DNA of 64,000 bases, taken from the NCBI GenBank assembly GCA_014860585.1, contig JACZJL010000104.1, forward strand, positions 1-64,000, read 5' to 3'. The stretch is from Bacteroidales bacterium (lineage in GTDB: Bacteria > Bacteroidota > Bacteroidia > Bacteroidales > 4484-276). A program made the position numbers and the translations under genes. Positions 51,317 to 59,841 of this stretch are shown in pieces (position 1 is the stretch's first letter; each line of letters opens with the position of its first letter). The notes beneath the pieces are model-generated. The model was not told the origin of the DNA. It was given only the letters and a program-made list of their open reading frames with translations, and ran no database searches.

Positions 51317-52117
51317 ATGAAAAATCCTTTATTTAAAAAAATCCTACAGCTCCTGGCGCTCATCGGCCTGCCACTTTTATCCTGCGCCCAGAAATCTCTT
51401 TTCGAGAAAGCAGTATTTGTCAGCGATTCAGACACGCTTCCTTACAGAATTTTGTACCCGGATGATTTCGATAAATCAAAAAAATATCCACTTCTTCTTT
51501 TTCTGCATGGGTCTGGTGAACGGGGAAATGATAATGAAGCACAACTCAGGAATGGCGTTGATTTTTTTGCCACTTCCGATAACCTGAAAAACTTTCCCGC
51601 AATTGTGCTTGTCCCGCAATGTCCTGTTGAAGATTATTGGTCATCGGTAGAAAGGACTTTGGATGAAAAGGGAAACCGGAAGTTCAATTTTTCTGAAGAA
51701 TTGGAGCCAACCCCCATCATGCATTTGCTTACCGATTTCCTGGAGGAATACCGCCTAAAACCATGGATTGACCTTGACCGTTTGTATGTTGGCGGCCTTT
51801 CGATGGGAGGCATGGGTACGTTTGAATTGTTAGCCCTCAGGCCCGATTGGTTTGCAGCTGCCTTTCCGATCTGTGGTGGCGGAGATCCGGAAAGCGCTGT
51901 AAAATATGCCGGAAAGACTTCCCTCTGGATTTTCCATGGCGAGGTTGATGATGTAGTCCCTGTTGTCCGCTCCGTCGAAATGGCGGATGTAATCAATGAA
52001 GCCGGAGGTGACGCCCGGCTGACCATTTACCCCGGGGTTGGACATGCCAGTTGGATAAATGCGTTTAAGGAGCCGGAGTTACTGCAGTGGGTTTTTTCGA
52101 AAAGGAAAAAACATTAA
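51317..52117 (+). CDS. Alpha/beta-hydrolase lipoprotein (esterase/phospholipase-like)
   Basis: A 266-residue protein with a lipoprotein signal (LLSC, Cys23). The alpha/beta-hydrolase fold shows an oxyanion region (LLLFLHGSGERGND), nucleophile Ser162 in GGLSMGGMGTF, Asp211 in FHGEVDDVVP and His243 in GVGHASW, so the triad is complete. It resembles the dienelactone hydrolase/CE1-type esterases often found in PULs. In this setting it could remove ester groups such as succinyl or acetyl from natural beta-1,2-glucans, which often carry them; that is inference. It follows the symporter by 138 nt and is convergent with the GH13 gene. Confidence 0.78.
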   Translation: MKNPLFKKILQLLALIGLPLLSCAQKSLFEKAVFVSDSDTLPYRILYPDDFDKSKKYPLLLFLHGSGERGNDNEAQLRNGVDFFATSDNLKNFPAIVLVPQCPVEDYWSSVERTLDEKGNRKFNFSEELEPTPIMHLLTDFLEEYRLKPWIDLDRLYVGGLSMGGMGTFELLALRPDWFAAAFPICGGGDPESAVKYAGKTSLWIFHGEVDDVVPVVRSVEMADVINEAGGDARLTIYPGVGHASWINAFKEPELLQWVFSKRKKH

Positions 52118-52175
52118 GACAAAAGGGTGGATCTGCCTGGTCAGCTTACTCAGAAAACCCTAATATTGAGACTTC

Positions 52176-54950
52176 TTATTGTAAAATCAACTTTATCACT
52201 TCCTGCTGATGGCCGGCACTGATCCTTGCCAGATAAAGTCCTGGCTTTAATTGACCCGATTTCCATTCGAGAATCTGATTTCCAGGTGACATAAACTGAC
52301 TTTGTTGATTGATTATCTGGCCTTTGGAATTATAAATATCGATCGAAACTTCCAGATTATCAATCAAATTAAAGGTAAATAAAAAATTTTCTTTCGAAGG
52401 ATTTGGGGAAACCCTAAACCAACCACTTGATTGATAAATTCCTGGTTCCTCAATCGAAGTGTTGAGCCATTCCGGTTTTTCAATTTTCACGCTCGAAAAG
52501 AGTTTGTATTCTCCAGGTTCCAAACTAACAGTAATGGTGTTGTTTGGGACACTTAACTCCGACTGGGTATAAAATTCATACCAGGTTCCCTGGCTTGGCC
52601 AGTTGGGGGTTACAGTTGTGGCGGTCGTTCCGAAATTTCCCAGGACTACGACATTCATTGAACCATGTTTTAGGATGATGGACTTACTTGAGCTTGTCAC
52701 GTTCAGGGTAAAATCGGTTGTGCTGAACACATCATGAGTGTTTTTAAGATCAATCAGCGCAGCGTAAACATTGAACAGATAAGCACGCCGCCAGTCATCC
52801 AGGTAGAACCAGCGAATAGGTTTTGGACCTGTCCGGCCATTAAAATCAATGTCCACATCATAACCATATTCGCCAAACTGCCAGATCATTTTTGGTCCCG
52901 GAATAGTAAAGAAAAAGTTAGCAGCCAGTGCCATACGCTGCAATGCAATGGTGGTGTCTTTTGTGCTGTAACCTGCTGCACTGGCGCCATAAAGGTAATT
53001 TTTATAGAGCAGACGCTGCTCATCATGGCTTTCCATATAGCCCATGACGTGTGGATCGTTCCAACCGCGCTTTTTATAAGAAATCCATGAAAAATCGGAG
53101 TTGGCGTTATAGCCCATCGTGGCTTCATTGTAATTGTAGTTGAGGTTACCCCACAACATCATCCCGTTGTTGGAAAGTACGGTTTCTTCAGAGTTATCGG
53201 CGAAATGCTCAAGGATGACGTAAGCATCAGGGTTAGTCTCCCAAATGGCTGCAGAATAGTCATTCCAGATATCAATCCTTGTCTGATCATAATTCCCCCA
53301 TGCCCCTGTATTTCCTAGCGTATTTTTCTGGGTAAATCCTTTTGAAAGATCGAACCGGAAACCGTCAACGTTGTATTCGGTAAGCCAAAAGTCGTTGACC
53401 CGCTTGGTGAATTCTCTTGTAGCCGGGCTTTCGTGATTAAAATCGAAACCAACGTTAAAGTCATGTTTTGCGATTGTGTTGTAATATGGGCTGTTACCGG
53501 CAGGGCGATTGTTGGCTTGATCCCACCAAAGCATCACATTGGGAGAAGTACCGAAAGAGTGATTAAGCACCATATCCAACACCACAGCAATTCCATTGGC
53601 ATGACATTCGTCAATAAAGGCTTTCAGCGTGTTTTTCGGACCGTAATATTTATCAACGGCAAAGTAGTAATTCGGATTGTAACCCCAGGAAATGTTTCCT
53701 TCAAATTCGTTAACTGGCATCAATTCAATCACATTCACGCCAAGTCTTTTGAAATACCCAATGGTATCAATCAGGCTCTGGAAAGTATGCAGCGCGGTGA
53801 AATCGCGCACTAAAAGTTCATAAACTACCATGTCCTCAACTGCTGGTGGGGTAAAATTTGTAACCTGCCATTCGTAAGGCTCTTGCGCTGTCTGCAACAC
53901 AGTAGCTATGCCTGACGTCACTCCGCTGGGATAGCTGATCAGGTTGGGATAGGTGGCATTGTTGATATACTGGTCATTCCAGGGGTCGCTCACCTTCTCG
54001 GCGTAAGGATCGCCAATCCTGATTTCACCATCAACCTCGTATTGGAAAATGTATTCCTGACCTGCAACCAGGTTGTTAATTTGAACCCAGTAACGGTTGC
54101 TTTCAGTAGTTTTTTTCATGTAGAAATCCTCGTTGTGCTCCCAATTATTAAAATCACCGAGTACGAACACAAAACTTTTGAAAGGAGCATAAAGAGAAAG
54201 TAAAACGGTGTTGTCGTCGATATAGTTAATCCCGTCAACCATCCCAGCCGGCAAGTCGGCAATTTCGGGTGCGGGAATAACGAAATAAATGAAAGAAGCA
54301 GAAATTGAATTTTCCTCATTTTTTGCAACCACTTCTACAGGAATATCCTGCCAATAACCTGCAGTGCTTGTTGCAATGATTTCATAGTTAATCTGAATTC
54401 CTTCAATGGCCAAATGAAGTTCATTGTTAACATAGAGAAACATTGAATCGGCCTGTGGGCTGGCAGCTACAACGGGCAAAATCTCATTTTCGACCATCAT
54501 TACCCTGTCGCTTGCCGGCTGGCTGATGATGATGCTCAATCCGGCTTCGAAAACATCTACAAACAGATCAGCAGATTGGGTTTGGCTATCAGCGCTTCTG
54601 AAAACGAAAGCCATCTTCCGGATGATCTCACTGGCCGGCACTCCATAAAATGCCCTGATATTTGGTGCAATGGTCAGGGTGTATTTTTTGTTTCCAATAC
54701 TCGTAAGTTTTGGTTGGGTATCATTGTTATTCCAACTCCCGATCACATGCTGCCAATTAGTGTTTCCTTCAATGATTACGCCCGTGTGTGTGTAAACATC
54801 CCCGCTATAATTTTCGAGTGGTGTACCGGTTGCATCAAATGTTAGGAGCACCTGATCCATGTCTGTCGGGTATTCAGGAACAGTAGTGATCTGACTGTAT
54901 GAGAAAAGATAACATAACAGCACTGTAAGGGTTAGAAATAGCTTTTTCAT
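52176..54950 (-). CDS. T9SS-secreted GH13 alpha-amylase-family enzyme
   Basis: About 924 residues from ATG 54950, with a Sec signal (ending LFSYSQ); the frame also opens with a TTG at 54989, but a -7 element covers it. N-terminal beta domains are followed by an early-set/CBM48-like module (SFVFVLGDFNNWEHNEDF) and a GH13 barrel with VDGFRFDLS (nucleophile Asp534), YVILEHFAD (Glu581) and MESHDEQ (Asp643). A C-terminal beta domain and a T9SS type A sorting domain (VSPNPSKENFLFTFN...GLYLARIS) complete it. It should act on starch, glycogen or related alpha-glucans outside the cell. It is on the strand opposite the PUL and is probably not part of it. Confidence 0.9.
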   Translation of the reverse strand: MKKLFLTLTVLLCYLFSYSQITTVPEYPTDMDQVLLTFDATGTPLENYSGDVYTHTGVIIEGNTNWQHVIGSWNNNDTQPKLTSIGNKKYTLTIAPNIRAFYGVPASEIIRKMAFVFRSADSQTQSADLFVDVFEAGLSIIISQPASDRVMMVENEILPVVAASPQADSMFLYVNNELHLAIEGIQINYEIIATSTAGYWQDIPVEVVAKNEENSISASFIYFVIPAPEIADLPAGMVDGINYIDDNTVLLSLYAPFKSFVFVLGDFNNWEHNEDFYMKKTTESNRYWVQINNLVAGQEYIFQYEVDGEIRIGDPYAEKVSDPWNDQYINNATYPNLISYPSGVTSGIATVLQTAQEPYEWQVTNFTPPAVEDMVVYELLVRDFTALHTFQSLIDTIGYFKRLGVNVIELMPVNEFEGNISWGYNPNYYFAVDKYYGPKNTLKAFIDECHANGIAVVLDMVLNHSFGTSPNVMLWWDQANNRPAGNSPYYNTIAKHDFNVGFDFNHESPATREFTKRVNDFWLTEYNVDGFRFDLSKGFTQKNTLGNTGAWGNYDQTRIDIWNDYSAAIWETNPDAYVILEHFADNSEETVLSNNGMMLWGNLNYNYNEATMGYNANSDFSWISYKKRGWNDPHVMGYMESHDEQRLLYKNYLYGASAAGYSTKDTTIALQRMALAANFFFTIPGPKMIWQFGEYGYDVDIDFNGRTGPKPIRWFYLDDWRRAYLFNVYAALIDLKNTHDVFSTTDFTLNVTSSSKSIILKHGSMNVVVLGNFGTTATTVTPNWPSQGTWYEFYTQSELSVPNNTITVSLEPGEYKLFSSVKIEKPEWLNTSIEEPGIYQSSGWFRVSPNPSKENFLFTFNLIDNLEVSIDIYNSKGQIINQQSQFMSPGNQILEWKSGQLKPGLYLARISAGHQQEVIKLILQ

Positions 54951-54986
54951 TGTGTAAAAGATTAAAATTCGTGATTTATTAAGTGA

Positions 54987-54994
54987 CAAAAGTA
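54987..54994 (-). promoter_or_regulatory. -7 element (TACTTTTG) of GH13 gene
   Basis: Fits TAnnTTTG on the - strand, 36 nt ahead of the ATG at 54950. Confidence 0.45.
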
Positions 54995-55050
54995 CAAAGA
55001 TTTATAAGATGGTGAAGGCTAAGTTTGCCTCGTCTGCACTTACGCAGAAA

Positions 55051-55767
55051 TCACTCCCTGCTTTTCAGACTGGCAATCGAAAGCAAAACACCCAGCACCA
55101 CCCCCAGCAAGGCGGCAAATAAGATACGGAACTCTGCAGGAAGGAGGAAAGTTATGGTGTGAGCAGGATACCAAAACAGCGGAATGGTTTTTTTAAACAC
55201 AAAGTTCCACTGCACATCCCAGTTCATATTTTTCATGATTTTACCAAATGCAATTGGACTGAAAAACCCGCGTAAGGTTCCACCATTAGCCAGAATGTGG
55301 GTATCGGTGATCTTGTGAATGGTCATAAAAACCGGGGCGAAAAAAGTGTTCATGGTCACACTCACAGTAAAAGCAGTGAGCAGTTGAAGGCCTGAAAATG
55401 TTTGGAAGAAGTTCTGGTTTAATACTTCTGCCGGCTTCATCTCTCCAAAATTCACGCCCATTACAGCCAGCATCCGGGGCGCCCCTTCGCCGAAAATGAT
55501 AAAAGCCATCTTGATTCCAATTCCAAGGATTCCCCAAACCAGCGCCCGCGGAACAATACCAAAACCATGCTGATGGTAACTCCCGGTCCTGACTCGCAAA
55601 CCAATCACCTCACCGGTTGTCGAAAGGATGGCAAATTTGATGAAACTGATCCAGAAGGGATGGTTTACATTAAATTGATGGTAAGAATCTAACACCGGTT
55701 TAATCAATACGAAGGGTAAAAAGAAGGCGACTGCGCCCAGCAAAAAGAAATAATCCTGCCTTTTCAT
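55051..55767 (-). CDS. Uncharacterised multi-pass membrane protein
   Basis: A 238-residue protein with about five to six hydrophobic segments: near 5-25, 38-52, 74-92, 125-145, 195-210 and 213-232. A basic, His-rich loop follows the second (RVRTGSYHQHGFGIVPRALVWG). The segment NWDVQWNFVFKKTIPLFWYPAHTITFLLPAEFRILFAALLGVVLGVLLS contains W..P.HT.TF.LP...R, slightly reminiscent of Mpv17/PMP22-type membrane proteins, but I do not consider this an assignment. Not linked by spacing to a neighbour on the same strand: the GH13 start lies 100 nt downstream. Confidence 0.6.
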   Translation of the reverse strand: MKRQDYFFLLGAVAFFLPFVLIKPVLDSYHQFNVNHPFWISFIKFAILSTTGEVIGLRVRTGSYHQHGFGIVPRALVWGILGIGIKMAFIIFGEGAPRMLAVMGVNFGEMKPAEVLNQNFFQTFSGLQLLTAFTVSVTMNTFFAPVFMTIHKITDTHILANGGTLRGFFSPIAFGKIMKNMNWDVQWNFVFKKTIPLFWYPAHTITFLLPAEFRILFAALLGVVLGVLLSIASLKSRE

Positions 55768-55873
55768 CTCAATTTTATTTCAAAATATACCTACAAACAT
55801 ATTCTTTAAATTCTGATTCGAAAGAAAATTTTTCAATGAAAACATCAGTAGATGATAACGATTAAAAAAAATA

Positions 55874-55881
55874 TACTTTTG
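55874..55881 (+). promoter_or_regulatory. -7 element (TACTTTTG) of lipoprotein/DUF5723 operon
   Basis: Fits TAnnTTTG, 43 nt ahead of the ATG at 55925. Confidence 0.45.
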
Positions 55882-55924
55882 TTAGAGATACAAAAACTAG
55901 AAAATAAACCATTAAACTTTAATT

Positions 55925-57598
55925 ATGAGTGCATTACAACAGTTTCTAAGGTTAAAAAAGGTTCCGGTTTTGTTCGGAGTTCTTTTAGCTGCGACGGTGG
56001 TTTACATGAGTTCATGCAGTAAGCTTCAGGATAATTTCGATTTTGATAAACTGGTAATTCCTGATTGGAACCCGGAGTATGCCATTCCTTTAGCCAATTC
56101 AAGTTATGCTGTGAATGATTTTTTTTCGGAGGCCAGCCAGGAATTTATTCATGTGGATGAAGCAGGATTGATCAGCCTGGTATATACCAGCGACCAGTTG
56201 TTTTCGTCACCGGCTGAGGAATTTTTCTTTCTCGAGAACAGGTATTTTGATCATGAGTTCGCATTATACCTGCTTTCATCTGGTGATACGGACACCCTTA
56301 GCGGGCAGTTTTCGTACTCTTTTTACTCAACAGCAAATAAAAAGCGCATTGATTCTGTATTTTTCAAAGCAGGAACCTACTCCTTCAAAGGCAAAACGAA
56401 CCTGAACAAAGATAATGCTCAACTCACCCTCAGCATTCCGGAACTCATCCATGTTCAGTCGGGGGAAACGCTTAAACTCGAATTTTCGCTGGACAACCCG
56501 GGAGGGCAGCAGGAATGGGTGGATTTTGAGGTGGTTACGAACCTGGATGGTTACAAATTGATCATCAACCCGGAAACATCCGGCGGAACAAATAAGATCA
56601 ATGTATTCAGCGAGCTGATTGTGGAAAGTGACCAAAATCCAAATCTGTCTCCCTACGATATGGAAATCAGTGGCGACATGCTAAACATGAAGTACAGCGA
56701 TTTTTATGGCTACATGGGGATGGATAGTTTTAAATTCATTGACACCATCAACATCGATATTTTTAATAGTTCAATTGGTGGAAGTGTGGAAGTTGGCCCG
56801 GATGCGTTGATGTTCGTAGTCGAAACCCACAACGCAATTGGTGTCCCCATCAGATTTAAGGCTGAAACGCTGCAGGCCTATTCTCCTTATACTTCTCCGT
56901 TTTATGCAGATGTTTTCCTCTTTGGCGAAGGAACGGAAAATGAATTTGACATACTTTCGCCAACACCGGCTCAAATTGGCCAGAGTGTTTATACAAAAAT
57001 CGATTTCGGCCAGACCAACTTTCCCGAGGTCTTTCTAAACCTGGCTCCCCGTGAATTTTATTACGATTTTGACGCCATTCTTAACGCAGACGACGACAGT
57101 ACTGCGCAAAATGTGCTGCAGGATACGAGCAGAATTTCGTTTGCAACTGCACTTGAGTTTAAATTATTCACAGCCATCGATTTACTAACCCTTCAGGATA
57201 CGCTCGATTTCAGGATGGAGGGCACAACCATTGATGAAATCGATTACCTCCTCGTAAGAATCAATACCGAAAACGGATTTCCGCTCAACGCAGGCATACA
57301 GCTTTATTTCGCCGATGCAGAATTCCAAATCATTGATTCCCTCATTTACGATGCTGATAAAAGGATAATTGCCGGAGGAGAGGTAGGACTTCCGCCTCAA
57401 CTTAAGGTGATTAAGTCAACCAAAAAAACGACAGATATCAGAATTGAAAAACCCCGGTTGGAAAAAATTCTGGAAGCAAAAAAAATGCTGCTCAATGCCA
57501 GCTTGTCAACAACCAATGGAGAGTTGGCCAAAATATATGACGACTACAGCCTGACGCTGAAAGTTGGTGCAATCACCGGATTAAACATCAAAAACTAA
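55925..57598 (+). CDS. Uncharacterised large lipoprotein
   Basis: A 557-residue protein with a lipoprotein-type signal (VVYMSSC, Cys31) after a basic N-terminus. The mature part is rich in beta-strand patterns and aromatic residues and starts with WNPEYAIPLANSSYAVNDFF, a beginning I associate with poorly described Bacteroidota lipoproteins encoded next to DUF5723 proteins. No enzymatic motif is visible. It ends with a charged segment (TDIRIEKPRLEKILEAKKML). It is first in a two-gene operon (18 nt gap), so a role together with the outer-membrane partner encoded downstream is likely. Confidence 0.7.
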   Translation: MSALQQFLRLKKVPVLFGVLLAATVVYMSSCSKLQDNFDFDKLVIPDWNPEYAIPLANSSYAVNDFFSEASQEFIHVDEAGLISLVYTSDQLFSSPAEEFFFLENRYFDHEFALYLLSSGDTDTLSGQFSYSFYSTANKKRIDSVFFKAGTYSFKGKTNLNKDNAQLTLSIPELIHVQSGETLKLEFSLDNPGGQQEWVDFEVVTNLDGYKLIINPETSGGTNKINVFSELIVESDQNPNLSPYDMEISGDMLNMKYSDFYGYMGMDSFKFIDTINIDIFNSSIGGSVEVGPDALMFVVETHNAIGVPIRFKAETLQAYSPYTSPFYADVFLFGEGTENEFDILSPTPAQIGQSVYTKIDFGQTNFPEVFLNLAPREFYYDFDAILNADDDSTAQNVLQDTSRISFATALEFKLFTAIDLLTLQDTLDFRMEGTTIDEIDYLLVRINTENGFPLNAGIQLYFADAEFQIIDSLIYDADKRIIAGGEVGLPPQLKVIKSTKKTTDIRIEKPRLEKILEAKKMLLNASLSTTNGELAKIYDDYSLTLKVGAITGLNIKN

Positions 57599-57616
57599 AC
57601 TTTAAACTGAAGAGCA

Positions 57617-59008
57617 ATGAAAAATCAAGATCTATTTAAAGTCGCCGCTTTTCTTGTGATGGTTGTGTTTTTTACTTCAAATACAAATGCACAAAACGAC
57701 AGGTCGCTCTATTTCCTCCCGGGAATTCCGCAATCGAGATATATGAACCCGGCGAATTTTCCTGACCATCAGCTTTATGTTTCAATACCAGTGCTTTCTA
57801 CGGTAAAGTTCGGATTGGAAAACACCATGAATTATGATGACCTTTTCCAGCAGCAAGGTGATTCAATCTACCTTGACAGGGATTATCTGCTGGACAACCT
57901 CAAGGATAAAAATTCGATTAATTTCGATGCCACGGTTGAGCTTTTTTCATTGGGATTCAAGGTGAAAAAGAACTATTTTGCTTTTCGTATGTCGGATGCC
58001 GGCAATTTTAATTCCACCATCACCAAAGAAACCATCCGCTTTGCTCTGTATGGTAATGGAAGTGAGGAGTTTTTAGGTAAGACAATTGATTTGAGCGGAA
58101 ATGCAATCAATTTTTCCTATTACCGTGAATATGCTTTTGGATACACCCGTAATATTGATGAGAAGCTCAACGTGGGGATGAACATCAAAGTGCTTCAGGG
58201 CATTGCCAATGTTTCAACAAATGACCTCAGCTTTAAGTTGCTTACTGATTCTACTGACTTCACAATTAAGGCCACTTCCAATATCGACATCAATACTTCA
58301 ATTCCTGATGATTTTGAAGGTTCGATTGTTGATCTCGTACCCGGCGATAAGAATCCGGGCTTTGCTTTTGACTTCGGCGGTCAATATCAAATCAACGACA
58401 AATGGTCAGTTTCTGCCGGAATGCTTAATATTGGATTCATAAACTGGAAAAGTAACCTGAAAAATTACCGGACAACCAATCCTGGTAATGAGTTTGTTTT
58501 CGAAGGATTCGAGTTAAGCGACTTTTTTGAGGACAAAGAGTTTAATAACGAATTGCTGAATGATTTGCTTGACTCTATTTCAGATGAAATCGGAGTTACT
58601 GAGAGGGCGCTGGAATACCGGACTACCCTTCCGGCATGGCTTAACCTGAATGCAAACTTCAACCTTACACCAAAAGATCAGTTTGGCGCTTTGCTGCGAA
58701 ATCGATTTCTAAAAGACCAAAACTGGACAACCTTTACCCTGGCTTACTCACATTCGTTCAACAATAGGGCGAGTATTCTTGTTTCCAATACCTTTACAAA
58801 AGGAAGTTATTTCACCCCGGGGTTAGGTCTCACTGCCAATCTGGGACCGGTTCAGCTCTTCTTAATCAGCGAAAATGTTACTGCTCCATTGTTTGTCAAT
58901 ACAGCGAGATTTTATTCAGTACATTTTGGGATCAACATCGTGATCAGACCAAAGAATAACCAGGTTGTTGAACCGGAAGCTATTGAGCCTGAATTGAAGC
59001 AGGATTAA
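57617..59008 (+). CDS. DUF5723 outer-membrane beta-barrel protein
   Basis: A 463-residue protein with a Sec signal peptide (ending NTNAQ). SLYFLPGIPQSRYMNPANFPDHQLYVSIPVLS at the N-terminus is the recognisable opening of the DUF5723 family. The rest alternates short polar and hydrophobic stretches as in FadL/PorV-like barrels (GFAFDFGGQYQINDKWSVSAGMLN). Family function is unknown; related barrels act as surface protein shuttles or transporters. Second gene of the operon with the lipoprotein upstream. Confidence 0.78.
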   Translation: MKNQDLFKVAAFLVMVVFFTSNTNAQNDRSLYFLPGIPQSRYMNPANFPDHQLYVSIPVLSTVKFGLENTMNYDDLFQQQGDSIYLDRDYLLDNLKDKNSINFDATVELFSLGFKVKKNYFAFRMSDAGNFNSTITKETIRFALYGNGSEEFLGKTIDLSGNAINFSYYREYAFGYTRNIDEKLNVGMNIKVLQGIANVSTNDLSFKLLTDSTDFTIKATSNIDINTSIPDDFEGSIVDLVPGDKNPGFAFDFGGQYQINDKWSVSAGMLNIGFINWKSNLKNYRTTNPGNEFVFEGFELSDFFEDKEFNNELLNDLLDSISDEIGVTERALEYRTTLPAWLNLNANFNLTPKDQFGALLRNRFLKDQNWTTFTLAYSHSFNNRASILVSNTFTKGSYFTPGLGLTANLGPVQLFLISENVTAPLFVNTARFYSVHFGINIVIRPKNNQVVEPEAIEPELKQD

Positions 59009-59010
59009 TT

Positions 59011-59037
59011 CCGGTTCTGTTCTGACCGATGAACCGG
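59011..59037. terminator. Hairpin between convergent genes, possible bidirectional terminator
   Basis: CCGGTTC (59011-59017) pairs with GAACCGG (59031-59037) around a 13-nt loop. The gap between the convergent DUF5723 and elbB genes is only 48 bp. No strong T-run follows. Confidence 0.4.
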
Positions 59038-59056
59038 TACTTTACATTTACTTTTA

Positions 59057-59698
59057 TCATGCCATCATTGCTTTCACAATATTGAAAGCACCTTCGTAAA
59101 TCTGGCTGATGTTTGCATTAAGCATGTAACAGGGTGTTGTGAAAACATTGTTTTTTTTGTCATGAACCACCTGACCGTGCGAAGTCTTCACATGCTTCCC
59201 ACCCATTTTTTCGATACCTATAATTGTACCCTCATCCTGGCCGATTGTTACTTCAGAACTGCCTATCAGTCTTGCAACAATGACCGGAGCAATACATAAA
59301 GCGCCAATAGGCTTTCCTTCAGCGTGGGTACTTTTCACAGCATATGCCACATCAGGATTCACTTCACAGGCATCTCCCATAAAAGCAAAATTGCACAGGT
59401 TTTTGGCTGCCCCAAATCCGCCGGGCATAATCAATGCATCAAAATCATCAGGCTTGAATGCTTTAAGGTCTTTGATCTTACCTCTTGCTATCCTGGCTGA
59501 TTCTATTAAGACATTACGTTGCTCTTTCATTTCTGCCCCGGTAAGGTGGTTGATCACATGATGCTGATGAATGTCGGGGGCAAAAATTTCGTAGGTACCA
59601 CCCTGCTGAACAATTGATAGCATGGTCAGGGTAGCTTCGTGAATCTCGGCGCCATCGTAAACGCCGCATCCTGAAAGAATTACTGCAAACTTTTTCAT
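59057..59698 (-). CDS. elbB: ElbB-type DJ-1/PfpI glyoxalase
   Basis: A 213-residue protein. MKKFAVILSGCGVYDGAEIHEATLT at the start, GFGAAKNLCNFAF in the middle, and GALCIAPVI with the nucleophile-elbow-like Cys are the conserved blocks of ElbB (isoprenoid biosynthesis glyoxalase ElbB). The family is a DJ-1/PfpI member with weak glyoxalase activity on glyoxal; an older link to isoprenoid synthesis is uncertain. Length is normal. A -7 element (TAGTTTTG) lies about 85 nt upstream. Confidence 0.9.
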   Translation of the reverse strand: MKKFAVILSGCGVYDGAEIHEATLTMLSIVQQGGTYEIFAPDIHQHHVINHLTGAEMKEQRNVLIESARIARGKIKDLKAFKPDDFDALIMPGGFGAAKNLCNFAFMGDACEVNPDVAYAVKSTHAEGKPIGALCIAPVIVARLIGSSEVTIGQDEGTIIGIEKMGGKHVKTSHGQVVHDKKNNVFTTPCYMLNANISQIYEGAFNIVKAMMA

Positions 59699-59782
59699 AG
59701 ATTTTCTATTTTTGGGTTAAAATTTTCGGGGGTTAAAAATCAATCTTCATCCAACAAATTCATTGTTGCGATGTTATGTTTG

Positions 59783-59790
59783 CAAAACTA
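59783..59790 (-). promoter_or_regulatory. -7 element (TAGTTTTG) of elbB
   Basis: Fits TAnnTTTG on the - strand, 84 nt ahead of the ATG at 59698. Confidence 0.35.
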
Positions 59791-59841
59791 ACAGTTTGAT
59801 GACGATTTTGATCTTTTTACTATCTTAAAAATTTGAAAACA

